DNA of 18,864 bases. It comes from Saccoglossus kowalevskii. Its lineage: Eukaryota; Hemichordata; Enteropneusta; Harrimaniidae. Each line of letters opens with the position of its first letter. Position 1 is the first letter of the stretch. Shown in pieces: positions 8,936 to 18,861 of the stretch. A model generated the notes under the pieces. It searched no databases. It was not told where the DNA came from and was given only the letters and a program-made list of their open reading frames with translations. Location: positions 1-18,864 of the forward strand of contig NW_003131611.1 in NCBI RefSeq assembly GCF_000003605.2. The letters are read 5' to 3'. The position numbers and the translations under genes are program-made.

Positions 8936-9593
8936 GTAACGGGGGCTGCAATAGCTCCAATGTTAACATTCACTCACAACTTGTTTCAAGTGTGGGGTTG
9001 TGATAGCTGCAGTGTTAACGTTCACTCACAACTTGTTATTTCAAGTGTGGGGTTGTGATAGCTGCAATGTTAACGTTTACTCACAACTCGTTATTTCAAG
9101 TGTGGGGTTGTGATAGCTGCAGTGTTAACGTTCACTCACAACTCGTTATTTCAAGTACCGAAGCTGCAATAGCTCCAATGTTAACATTCACTCACAACTT
9201 GTTTCAAGTGTGGGGTTGTGATAGCTGCAGTGTTAACATTCACTCACAACTTCTTTCAAGTGTGGGGTTGTGATAGCTGCAATGTTAACGTTCACTCACA
9301 ACTCGTTATTTCAAGTGTGGGGGTTGTGATAGCTTCAATGTTAACATTCACTCACAACTCATTATTTCAAGTGTGGGGTTGTGATAGCTGCAATGTTATC
9401 GTTCACTCACAACTCGTTATTTCAAGTGTGGGAGCTGTGATAGCTGCAATGTTAACATTCACTCACAACTCGTTATTTCAAGTGTGGGGGTTATGATAGC
9501 AGCAATTTTAATGTTCACTCACAACTCGTTATTTCAAGTGTGGCGATTGTGATAGCTGCAGTGTTAACGTTCACTCACAACTCATTATTTCAA
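8936..9593. repeat. 658-bp dodecamer higher-order unit, copy 2
   Basis: N-T-F-A-E-K-B-G'-B'-J-M-W, the same length as copy 1. It shares the G' monomer (9315-9370) with copy 1. I noted two differences: ggcgatt instead of ggggatt near 9544, and actcatt instead of actcgtt near 9584. Confidence 0.93.
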
Positions 9594-10247
9594 GTACGGG
9601 GGCTGCAATAGCTTCAATGTTAACATTCACTCACAACTTGTTTCAAGTGTGGGGTTGTGATAGCTGCAGTGTTAACGTTCACTCACAACTCGTTATTTCA
9701 AGTGTGGGGGTTGTGATAGCTGCAGTGTTAACGTTCACTCACAACTCGTTATTTCAAGTACGGGGGCTGCAATAGCTTCAATGTTAACATTCACTCACAA
9801 CTTGTTTCAAGTGTGGGGTTGTGATAGCTGCAGTGTTAACGTTCACTCACAACTCGTTATTTCAAGTGTGGGGTTGTGATAGCTGCAGTGTTAACGTTCA
9901 CTCACAACTCGTTATTTCAAGTGTGGGGTTGTGATAGCTGCAGTGTTAACGTTCACTCACAACTCGTTATTTCAAGTACCGGGGCTGCAATAGCTTCAAT
10001 GTTAACATTCACTCACAACTTGTTTCAAGTGTGGGGTTGTGATAGCTGCAGTGTTAACGTTCACTCACAACTCGTTATTTCAAGTGTGGGGGTTGTGATA
10101 GCTGCAGTGTTAACGTTCACTCACAACTCGTTATTTCAAGTACGGGGGCTGCAATAGCTTCAATGTTAACATTCACTCACAACTTGTTTCAAGTGTGGGG
10201 TTGTGATAGCTGCAGTGTTAACGTTCACTCACAACTCGTTATTTCAA
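9594..10247. repeat. X-A-G / X-A-A-A / C-A-G / X-A run
   Basis: Twelve monomers between a dodecamer and a nonamer. The 9976 monomer is a hybrid: it opens with gtaccgggg like C but has agcttc like X, and it occupies an X position in a C-A-G triplet. This suggests exchange within a monomer between the two gta subfamilies. Confidence 0.85.
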
Positions 10248-10733
10248 GTACGGGGGCTGCAATAGCTCCAATGTTAACATTCACTCACAACTTGTTTCAA
10301 GTGTGGGGTTATGATAGCTGCAGTGTTAACATTCACTCACAACTTGTTATTTCAAGTGTGGGGTTGTGATAGCTGCAGTGTTAACGTTCACTCACAACTC
10401 CTTATTTCAAGTACCGGGGCTGCAATAGCTCCAATGTTAACATTCACTCACAACTTGTTTCAAGTGTGGGGTTGTGATAGCTGCAGTGTTAACATTCACT
10501 CACAACTTGTTTCAAGTGTGGGGTTGTGATAGCTGCAATGTTAACGTTCACTCACAACATGTTATTTCAAGTGTGGGGTTGTGATAGCTGCAGTGTTAAC
10601 ATTCACTCACAACTTGTTTCAAGTGTGGGGTTGTGATAGCTGCAATGTTAACGTTCACTCACAACTCGTTATTTCAAGTGTGGGGGTTGTGATAGCTGCA
10701 GTGTTAACGTTCACTCACAACTCGTTATTTCAA
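10248..10733. repeat. 486-bp nonamer (Y-V-A-C-S-H-S-B-G), copy 2
   Basis: Matches 4319-4804 monomer for monomer at an offset of 5929 bp. I noted one private change, actcctt for actcgtt, in the 10356 monomer. It is followed by N at 10734. Confidence 0.92.
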
Positions 10734-11605
10734 GTAACGGGGGCTGCAATAGCTCCAATGTTAACATTCACTCACAACTTGTTTCAAGTGTGGGGTTGTG
10801 ATAGCTGCAGTGTTAACGTTCACTCACAACTTGTTATTTCAAGTGTGGGGTTGTGATAGCTGCAATGTTAACGTTTACTCACAACTCGTTATTTCAAGTG
10901 TGGGGTTGTGATAGCTGCAGTGTTAACGTTCACTCACAACTCGTTATTTCAAGTACCGAAGCTGCAATAGCTCCAATGTTAACATTCACTCACAACTTGT
11001 TTCAAGTGTGGGGTTGTGATAGCTGCAGTGTTAACATTCACTCACAACTTCTTTAAGTGTGGGGTTGTGATAGCTGCAATGTTAACGTTCACTCACAACT
11101 CGTTATTTCAAGTGTGGGGTTGTGATAGCTGCAGTGTTAACATTCACTTTTAACTCGTTATTTCAAGTGTGGGGGTTATGATAGCAGCAATTTTAATGTT
11201 CACTCACAACTCGTTATTTCAAGTGTGGGGATTGTGATAGCTGCAGTGTTAACGTTCACTCACAACTCGTTATTTCAAGTACGGGGGCTGCAATAGCTTC
11301 AATGTTAACATTCACTCACAACTTGTTTCAAGTGTGGGGTTGTGATAGCTGCAGTGTTAACGTTCACTCACAACTTGTTATTTCAAGTGTGGGGTTGTGA
11401 TAGCTGCAGTGTTAACGTTCACTCACAACTCGTTATTTCAAGTGTGGGGGCTGTGATAGCTGCAATGTTAACGTTCACTCACAACTCGTTATTTCAAGTA
11501 CGGGGGCTGCAATAGCTTCAATGTTAACATTCACTCACAACTTGTTTCAAGTGTGGGGTTGTGATAGCTGCAGTGTTAACGTTCACTCACGACTCGTTAT
11601 TTCAA
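10734..11605. repeat. Q-type decamer plus X-T-A-P-X-A extension, copy 2
   Basis: N-T-F-A-E-K-B-Q-M-W then X-T-A-P-X-A, matching 4805-5677. Private changes seen are a lost c in K (cttctttaag, near 11053), cacttttaac for cactttcaac in Q, and cactcacgac in the 11551 monomer. Confidence 0.92.
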
Positions 11606-11878
11606 GTACGGGGGCTGCAATAGCTCCAATGTTAACATTCACTCACAACTTGTTTCAAGTGTGGGGTTGTGATAGCTGCAGTGTTAACGTTCACTCCACA
11701 ACTTGTTATTTCAAGTGTGGGGTTTGTGATAGCTGCAATGTTAACGTTTACTCACAACTCGTTATTTCAAGTGTGGGGTTGTGATAGCTGCAGTGTTAAC
11801 GTTCACTCGCAACTCGTTATTTCAAGTACCGAAGCTGCAATAGCTCCAATGTTAACATTCACTCACAACTTGTTTCAA
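11606..11878. repeat. Y-T-F-A-E block with two insertions
   Basis: Five monomers in the N-T-F-A-E order, but with gtacggggg in place of gtaacggggg at the start. T (11659) has an extra c (cactccacaac), F (11715) has an extra t (ggggtttgtg) and A (11771) has actcgcaac. The actcgcaac change recurs only in the 17766 monomer, in the same place within N-T-F-A-E. Confidence 0.86.
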
Positions 11879-12590
11879 GTGTGGGGTTGTGATAGCTGCA
11901 GTGTTAACGTTCACTCACAACTCGTTATTTCAAGTGTGGGGGTTGTGATAGCTGCAGTGTTAACGTTCACTCACAACTCGTTATTTCAAGTACGGGGGCT
12001 GCAATAGCTTCAATGTTAACATTCACTCACAACTTGTTTCAAGTGTGGGGTTGTGATAGCTGCAGTGTTAACGTTCACTCACAACTCGTTATTTCAAGTG
12101 TGGGGGTTGTGATAGCTGCAGTGTTAACGTTCACTCACAACTCGTTATTTCAAGTACAGGGGCTGCAATAGCTTCAATGTTAACATTCACTCACAACTTG
12201 TTTCAAGTGTGGGGTTGTGATAGCTGCAGTGTTATTGTTCACTCACAACTCGTTATTTCAAGTGTGGGGTTGTGATAGCTGCAGTGTTAACGTTCACTCA
12301 CAACTCGTTATTTCAAGTGTGGGGGTTGTGATAGCTGCAGTGTTAACGTTCACTCACAACTCGTTATTTCAAATACGGGGGCTGCAATAGCTTCAATGTT
12401 AACATTCACTCACAACTTGTTTCAAGTGTGGGGTTGTGATAGCTGCAGTGTTAACGTTCACTCACAACTCGTTATTTCAAGTGTGGGGTTGTGATAGCTG
12501 CAGTGTTAACGTTCACTCACAACTCGTTATTTCAAGTGTGGGGTTGTGATAGCTGCAGTGTTAACGTTCACTCACAACTTGTTATTTCAA
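11879..12590. repeat. A-G / X-A-G / X-A-A-G / X-A-A-T run
   Basis: Thirteen monomers, 712 bp, matching 7845-8556 in order. Markers are gtacagggg at 12154, gttattg in the 12207 monomer, atacggggg at 12373 and a final T rather than A. The gttat and atacggggg markers are shared with 3273 and 3439. Confidence 0.9.
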
Positions 12591-12969
12591 GTACCGGGGC
12601 TGCAATAGCTCCAATGTTAACATTCACTCACAACTTGTTTCAAGTGTGGGGTTGTGATAGCTGCAGTGTTAACATTCACTCACAACTTGTTTCAAGTGTG
12701 GGGTTGTGATAGCTGCAATGTTAACGTTCACTCACAACTTGTTATTTCAAGTGTGGGGTTGTGATAGCTGCAGTGTTAACATTCACTCACAACTTGTTTC
12801 AAGTGTGGGGTTGTGATAGCTGCAATGTTAACTTTCACTCACAACTCGTTATTTCAAGTGTGGGGGTTGTGATAGCTGCAGTGTTAACGTTCACTCACAA
12901 CTCGTTATTTCAAGTGTGGGGGTTGTGATAGCTGCAGTGTTAACGTTCACTCACAACTCGTTATTTCAA
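12591..12969. repeat. 379-bp heptamer (C-S-U-S-L-G-G), copy 2
   Basis: Same seven monomers and length as 8557-8935. The last G keeps actcgttattt, whereas the other two full copies have actcattattt. It is followed by N at 12970. Confidence 0.92.
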
Positions 12970-13513
12970 GTAACGGGGGCTGCAATAGCTCCAATGTTAA
13001 CATTCACTCACAACTTGTTTCAAGTGTGGGGTTGTGATAGCTGCAGTGTTAACGTTCACTCACAACTCGTTATTTCAAGTGTGGGGTTGTGATAGCTGCA
13101 ATGTTTACGTTCACTCACAACTCGTTATTTCAAGTGTGGGAGCTGTGATAGCTGCAATGTTAACATTCACTCACAACTCGTTATTTCAAGTGTGGGGGTT
13201 ATGATAGCAGCAATTTTAATGTTCACTCACAACTCGTTATTTCAAGTGTGGGGATTGTGATAGCTGCAGTGTTAACGTTCACTCACAACTCGTTATTTCA
13301 AGTACGGGGGCTGCAATAGCTTCATGTTAACATTCACTCACAACTTGTTTCAAGTGTGGGGTTGTGATAGCTGCAGTGTTAACGTTCACTCACAACTCGT
13401 TATTTCAAGTGTGGGGGTTGTGATAGCTGCAATGTTAACGTTCACTCACACTCGTTATTTCAAGTACGGGGCTGCATAGCTGCAGTGTAACATTCACTCA
13501 CAACTTGTTTCAA
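12970..13513. repeat. Truncated dodecamer with an eroded tail (N-A-B''-J-M-W-X-A-G-50mer)
   Basis: N (12970) leads straight to A, B'' (13079, gtttacg), J, M and W, as in 3658-3990. The tail is damaged: X at 13302 has lost an a (cttcatg), the G-like unit at 13409 has lost an a (cactcacactcg), and the unit 13464-13513 is only 50 bp. That last unit has three further deletions (gtacggggctgcatag, gtgtaac) and the cagtg centre seen at 772. Confidence 0.86.
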
Positions 13514-13680
13514 GTGTGGGGTTGTGATAGCTGCAATGTTAACTTTCACTCACAACTCGTTATTTCAAGTGTGGGGGTTGTGATAGCTGCAGTGTTAACG
13601 TTCACTCACAACTCGTTATTTCAAGTGTGGGGGTTGTGATAGCTGCAGTGTTAACGTTCACTCACAACTCGTTATTTCAA
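13514..13680. repeat. L-G-G remnant of the heptamer
   Basis: Three monomers (gttaacttt in L at 13514, then two 56-bp G units) equal to the last 167 bp of the heptamer. As in the full heptamer, a dodecamer follows directly. A second remnant is at 18038-18204. Confidence 0.9.
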
Positions 13681-14337
13681 GTACGGGGGCTGCAATAGCT
13701 CCAATGTTAACATTCACTCACAACTTGTTTCAAGTGTGGGGTTGTGATAGCTGCAGTGTTAACGTTCACTCACAACTTGTTATTTCAAGTGTGGGGTTGT
13801 GATAGCTGCAATGTTAACGTTTACTCACAACTCGTTATTTCAAGTGTGGGGTTGTGATAGCTGCAGTGTTAACGTTCACTCACAACTCGTTATTTCAAGT
13901 ACCGAAGCTGCAATAGCTCCAATGTTAACATTCACTCACAACTTGTTTCAAGTGTGGGGTTGTGATAGCTGCAGTGTTAACATTCACTCACAACTTCTTT
14001 CAAGTGTGGGGTTGTGATAGCTGCAATGTTAACGTTCACTCACAACTCGTTATTTCAAGTGTGGGGGTTGTGATAGCTGCAGTGTTAACGTTCACTCACA
14101 ACTCGTTATTTCAAGTGTGGGGTTGTGATAGCTGCAATGTTAACGTTCACTCACAACTCGTTATTTCAAGTGTGGGAGCTGTGATAGCTGCAATGTTAAC
14201 ATTCACTCACAACTCGTTATTTCAAGTGTGGGGGTTATGATAGCAGCAATTTTAATGTTCACTCACAACTCGTTATTTCAAGTGTGGGGATTGTGATAGC
14301 TGCAGTGTTAACGTTCACTCACAACTCGTTATTTCAA
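13681..14337. repeat. 657-bp dodecamer, copy 3 (Y start)
   Basis: Order Y-T-F-A-E-K-B-G-B-J-M-W. The first monomer reads gtacggggg, one a short of the N start. The ninth monomer (14115) has intact gttaacg rather than the gttatcg found in the other four copies, so it keeps its HpaI site. Confidence 0.92.
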
Positions 14338-14501
14338 GTACGGGGGCTGCAATAGCTTCAATGTTAACATTCACTCACAACTTGTTTCAAGTGTGGGGTT
14401 GTGATAGCTGCAGTGTTAACGTTCACTCACAACTCGTTATTTCAAGTGTGGGGGTTGTGATAGCTGCAGTGTTAACGTTCACTCACAACTCGTTATTTCA
14501 A
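14338..14501. repeat. Single X-A-G triplet (164 bp)
   Basis: One triplet between the W of a dodecamer and the Y of a nonamer. The equivalent position at 16245 holds two triplets, which shows copy-number change of the 164-bp unit. Confidence 0.92.
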
Positions 14502-14988
14502 GTACGGGGGCTGCAATAGCTCCAATGTTAACATTCACTCACAACTTGTTTCAAGTGTGGGGTTATGATAGCTGCAGTGTTAACATTCACTCACAACTTG
14601 TTATTTCAAGTGTGGGGTTGTGATAGCTGCAGTGTTAACGTTCACTCACAACTCGTTATTTCAAGTACCGGGGCTGCAATTGCTCCAATGTTAACATTCA
14701 CTCACAACTTGTTTCAAGTGTGGGGGTTGTGATAGCTGCAGTGTTAACATTCACTCACAACTTGTTTCAAGTGTGGGGTTGTGATAGCTGCAATGTTAAC
14801 GTTCACTCACAACATGTTATTTCAAGTGTGGGGTTGTGATAGCTGCAGTGTTAACATTCACTCACAACTTGTTTCAAGTGTGGGATTGTGATAGCTGCAA
14901 TGTTAACGTTCACTCACAACTCGTTATTTCAAGTGTGGGGGTTGTGATAGCTGCAGTGTTAACGTTCACTCACAACTCGTTATTTCAA
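14502..14988. repeat. 487-bp nonamer (Y-V-A-C'-S-H-S-D-G), copy 3
   Basis: Contains C' with aattgctcc (14665), an S with one extra g (14718-14770, 53 bp) and D with gtgggattg (14878). All of these recur at 16573-17059. It is followed by N at 14989. Confidence 0.93.
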
Positions 14989-15207
14989 GTAACGGGGGCT
15001 GCAATAGCTCCAATGTTAACATTCACTCACAACTTGTTTCAAGTGTGGGGTTGTGATAGCTGCAGTGTTAACGTTCACTCACAACTTGTTATTTCAAGTG
15101 TGGGGTTGTGATAGCTGCAATGTTAACGTTTACTCACAACTCGTTATTTCAAGTGTGGGGTTGTGATAGCTGCAGTGTTAACGTTCACTCACAACTCGTT
15201 ATTTCAA
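14989..15207. repeat. N-T-F-A quartet, truncated before E
   Basis: Four monomers of the common N-T-F-A-E start. At 15208 the expected gtaccgaag is replaced by gtaccgggg, which is the first monomer of a heptamer. E and C share the gtacc start, so this is a plausible exchange point between modules. Confidence 0.9.
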
Positions 15208-15586
15208 GTACCGGGGCTGCAATAGCTCCAATGTTAACATTCACTCACAACTTGTTTCAAGTGTGGGGTTGTGATAGCTGCAGTGTTAACATTCACTCAC
15301 AACTTGTTTCAAGTGTGGGGTTGTGATAGCTGCAATGTTAACGTTCACTCACAACTTGTTATTTCAAGTGTGGGGTTGTGATAGCTGCAGTGTTAACATT
15401 CACTCACAACTTGTTTCAAGTGTGGGGTTGTGATAGCTGCAATGTTAACTTTCACTCACAACTCGTTATTTCAAGTGTGGGGGTTGTGATAGCTGCAGTG
15501 TTAACGTTCACTCACAACTCGTTATTTCAAGTGTGGGGGTTGTGATAGCTGCAGTGTTAACGTTCACTCACAACTCATTATTTCAA
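15208..15586. repeat. 379-bp heptamer (C-S-U-S-L-G-G), copy 3
   Basis: Same order and length as 8557-8935 and, like that copy, ends in actcattattt before N at 15587. Its L-G-G part also matches 18038-18204. Confidence 0.93.
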
Positions 15587-16244
15587 GTAACGGGGGCTGC
15601 AATAGCTCCAATGTTAACATTCACTCACAACTTGTTTCAAGTGTGGGGTTGTGATAGCTGCAGTGTTAACGTTCACTCACAACTTGTTATTTCAAGTGTG
15701 GGGTTGTGATAGCTGCAATGTTAACGTTTACTCACAACTCGTTATTTCAAGTGTGGGGTTGTGATAGCTGCAGTGTTAACGTTCACTCACAACTCGTTAT
15801 TTCAAGTACCGAAGCTGCAATAGCTCCAATGTTAACATTCACTCACAACTTGTTTCAAGTGTGGGGTTGTGATAGCTGCAGTGTTAACATTCACTCACAA
15901 CTTCTTTCAAGTGTGGGGTTGTGATAGCTGCAATGTTAACGTTCACTCACAACTCGTTATTTCAAGTGTGGGGGTTGTGATAGCTGCAGTGTTAACGTTC
16001 ACTCACAACTCGTTATTTCAAGTGTGGGGTTGTGATAGCTGCAATGTTATCGTTCACTCACAACTCGTTATTTCAAGTGTGGGAGCTGTGATAGCTGCAA
16101 TGTTAACATTCACTCACAACTCGTTATTTCAAGTGTGGGGGTTATGATAGCAGCAATTTTAATGTTCACTCACAACTCGTTATTTCAAGTGTGGGGATTG
16201 TGATAGCTGCAGTGTTAACGTTCACTCACAACTCGTTATTTCAA
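15587..16244. repeat. 658-bp dodecamer, copy 4
   Basis: N-T-F-A-E-K-B-G-B'-J-M-W. The eighth monomer is a standard G, and the ninth has gttatcg. The copy at 18205 matches it at an offset of 2618 bp. Confidence 0.94.
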
Positions 16245-16572
16245 GTACGGGGGCTGCAATAGCTTCAATGTTAACATTCACTCACAACTTGTTTCAAGTG
16301 TGGGGTTGTGATAGCTGCAGTGTTAACGTTCACTCACAACTCGTTATTTCAAGTGTGGGGGTTGTGATAGCTGCAGTGTTAACGTTCACTCACAACTCGT
16401 TATTTCAAGTACGGGGGCTGCAATAGCTTCAATGTTAACATTCACTCACAACTTGTTTCAAGTGTGGGGTTGTGATAGCTGCAGTGTTAACGTTCACTCA
16501 CAACTCGTTATTTCAAGTGTGGGGGTTGTGATAGCTGCAGTGTTAACGTTCACTCACAACTCGTTATTTCAA
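16245..16572. repeat. Two tandem X-A-G triplets (2 x 164 bp)
   Basis: X-A-G at 16245-16408 and 16409-16572. They link a dodecamer to a nonamer, as at 3991-4318. Confidence 0.92.
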
Positions 16573-17059
16573 GTACGGGGGCTGCAATAGCTCCAATGTT
16601 AACATTCACTCACAACTTGTTTCAAGTGTGGGGTTATGATAGCTGCAGTGTTAACATTCACTCACAACTTGTTATTTCAAGTGTGGGGTTGTGATAGCTG
16701 CAGTGTTAACGTTCACTCACAACTCGTTATTTCAAGTACCGGGGCTGCAATTGCTCCAATGTTAACATTCACTCACAACTTGTTTCAAGTGTGGGGGTTG
16801 TGATAGCTGCAGTGTTAACATTCACTCACAACTTGTTTCAAGTGTGGGGTTGTGATAGCTGCAATGTTAACGTTCACTCACAACATGTTATTTCAAGTGT
16901 GGGGTTGTGATAGCTGCAGTGTTAACATTCACTCACAACTTGTTTCAAGTGTGGGATTGTGATAGCTGCAATGTTAACGTTCACTCACAACTCGTTATTT
17001 CAAGTGTGGGGGTTGTGATAGCTGCAGTGTTAACGTTCACTCACAACTCGTTATTTCAA
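16573..17059. repeat. 487-bp nonamer (Y-V-A-C'-S-H-S-D-G), copy 4
   Basis: Matches 14502-14988 at an offset of 2071 bp, including aattgctcc and the 53-bp S unit (16789-16841). It is followed by a 542-bp decamer. Confidence 0.93.
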
Positions 17060-17601
17060 GTAACGGGGGCTGCAATAGCTCCAATGTTAACATTCACTCA
17101 CAACTTGTTTCAAGTGTGGGGTTGTAATAGCTGCAGTGTTAACGTTCACTCACAACTTGTTATTTCAAGTGTGGGGTTGTGATAGCTGCAATGTTAACGT
17201 TTACTCACAACTCGTTATTTCAAGTGTGGGGTTGTGATAGCTGCAGTGTTAACGTTCACTCACAACTCGTTATTTCAAGTACCGAAGCTGCAATAGCTCC
17301 AATGTTAACATTCACTCACAACTTGTTTCAAGTGTGGGGTTGTGATAGCTGCAGTGTTAACATTCACTCACAACTTGTTTCAAGTGTGGGGTTGTGATAG
17401 CTGCAATGTTAACGTTCACTCACAACATGTTATTTCAAGTGTGGGGTTGTGATAGCTGCAGTGCTAACATTCACTCACAACTTGTTTCAAGTGTGGGATT
17501 GTGATAGCTGCAATGTTAACGTTCACTCACAACTCGTTATTTCAAGTGTGGGGGTTGTGATAGCTGCAGTGTTAACGTTCACTCACAACTCGTTATTTCA
17601 A
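17060..17601. repeat. 542-bp decamer higher-order unit, copy 3
   Basis: N-T-F-A-E-S-H-S-D-G, with the next N exactly 542 bp later at 17602. It has gctaac in the eighth monomer (17439) and a private ttgtaatag for ttgtgatag in T (17114). Confidence 0.93.
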
Positions 17602-18037
17602 GTAACGGGGGCTGCAATAGCTCCAATGTTAACATTCACTCACAACTTGTTTCAAGTGTGGGGTTGTGATAGCTGCAGTGTTAACGTTCACTCACAACTT
17701 GTTATTTCAAGTGTGGGGTTGTGATAGCTGCAATGTTAACGTTTACTCACAACTCGTTATTTCAAGTGTGGGGTTGTGATAGCTGCAGTGTTAACGTTCA
17801 CTCGCAACTCGTTATTTCAAGTACCGAAGCTGCAATAGCTCCAATGTTAACATTCACTCACAACTTGTTTCAAGTGTGGGGTTGTGATAGCTGCAGTGTT
17901 AACGTTCACTCACAACTCGTTATTTCAAGTGTGGGGGTTGTGATAGCTGCAGTGTTAACGTTCACTCACAACTCGTTATTTCAAGTACGGGGGCTGCAAT
18001 AGCTTCAATGTTAACATTCACTCACAACTTGTTTCAA
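17602..18037. repeat. N-T-F-A-E-A-G-X block
   Basis: Eight monomers in the same order as 11606-12042, including the actcgcaac change in the fourth monomer (17766). The fully intact N start here suggests this is the less damaged of the two. Confidence 0.9.
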
Positions 18038-18204
18038 GTGTGGGGTTGTGATAGCTGCAATGTTAACTTTCACTCACAACTCGTTATTTCAAGTGTGGGG
18101 GTTGTGATAGCTGCAGTGTTAACGTTCACTCACAACTCGTTATTTCAAGTGTGGGGGTTGTGATAGCTGCAGTGTTAACGTTCACTCACAACTCATTATT
18201 TCAA
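18038..18204. repeat. L-G-G remnant of the heptamer
   Basis: Gttaacttt in L at 18038, then two G units, the last with actcattattt. It follows an X monomer rather than S, as does no full heptamer, and precedes N at 18205. Confidence 0.9.
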
Positions 18205-18861
18205 GTAACGGGGGCTGCAATAGCTCCAATGTTAACATTCACTCACAACTTGTTTCAAGTGTGGGGTTGTGATAGCTGCAGTGTTAACGTTCACTCACAA
18301 CTTGTTATTTCAAGTGTGGGGTTGTGATAGCTGCAATGTTAACGTTTACTCACAACTCGTTATTTCAAGTGTGGGGTTGTGATAGCTGCAGTGTTAACGT
18401 TCACTCACAACTCGTTATTTCAAGTACCGAAGCTGCAATAGCTCCAATGTTAACATTCACTCACAACTTGTTTCAAGTGTGGGGTTGTGATAGCTGCAGT
18501 GTTAACATTCACTCACAACTTCTTTCAAGTGTGGGGTTGTGATAGCTGCAATGTTAACGTTCACTCACAACTCGTTATTTCAAGTGTGGGGGTTGTGATA
18601 GCTGCAGTGTTAACGTTCACTCACAACTCGTTATTTCAAGTGTGGGGTTGTGATAGCTGCAATGTTATCGTTCACTCACAACTCGTTATTTCAAGTGTGG
18701 GAGCTGTGATAGCTGCAATGTTAACATTCACTCACAACTCGTTATTTCAAGTGTGGGGGTTATGATAGCAGCAATTTTAATGTTCACTCACAACTCGTTA
18801 TTTCAAGTGTGGGGATTGTGATAGCTGCAGTGTTAACGTTCACTCACAACTCGTTATTCAA
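18205..18861. repeat. 657-bp dodecamer, copy 5 (reaches window end)
   Basis: N-T-F-A-E-K-B-G-B'-J-M-W matching 15587-16244. The final W has lost one t (gttattcaa). The three bases after it are gta, as expected for the X or Y monomer that follows every other W. The lost base lies close to the end of the window. Confidence 0.92.
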
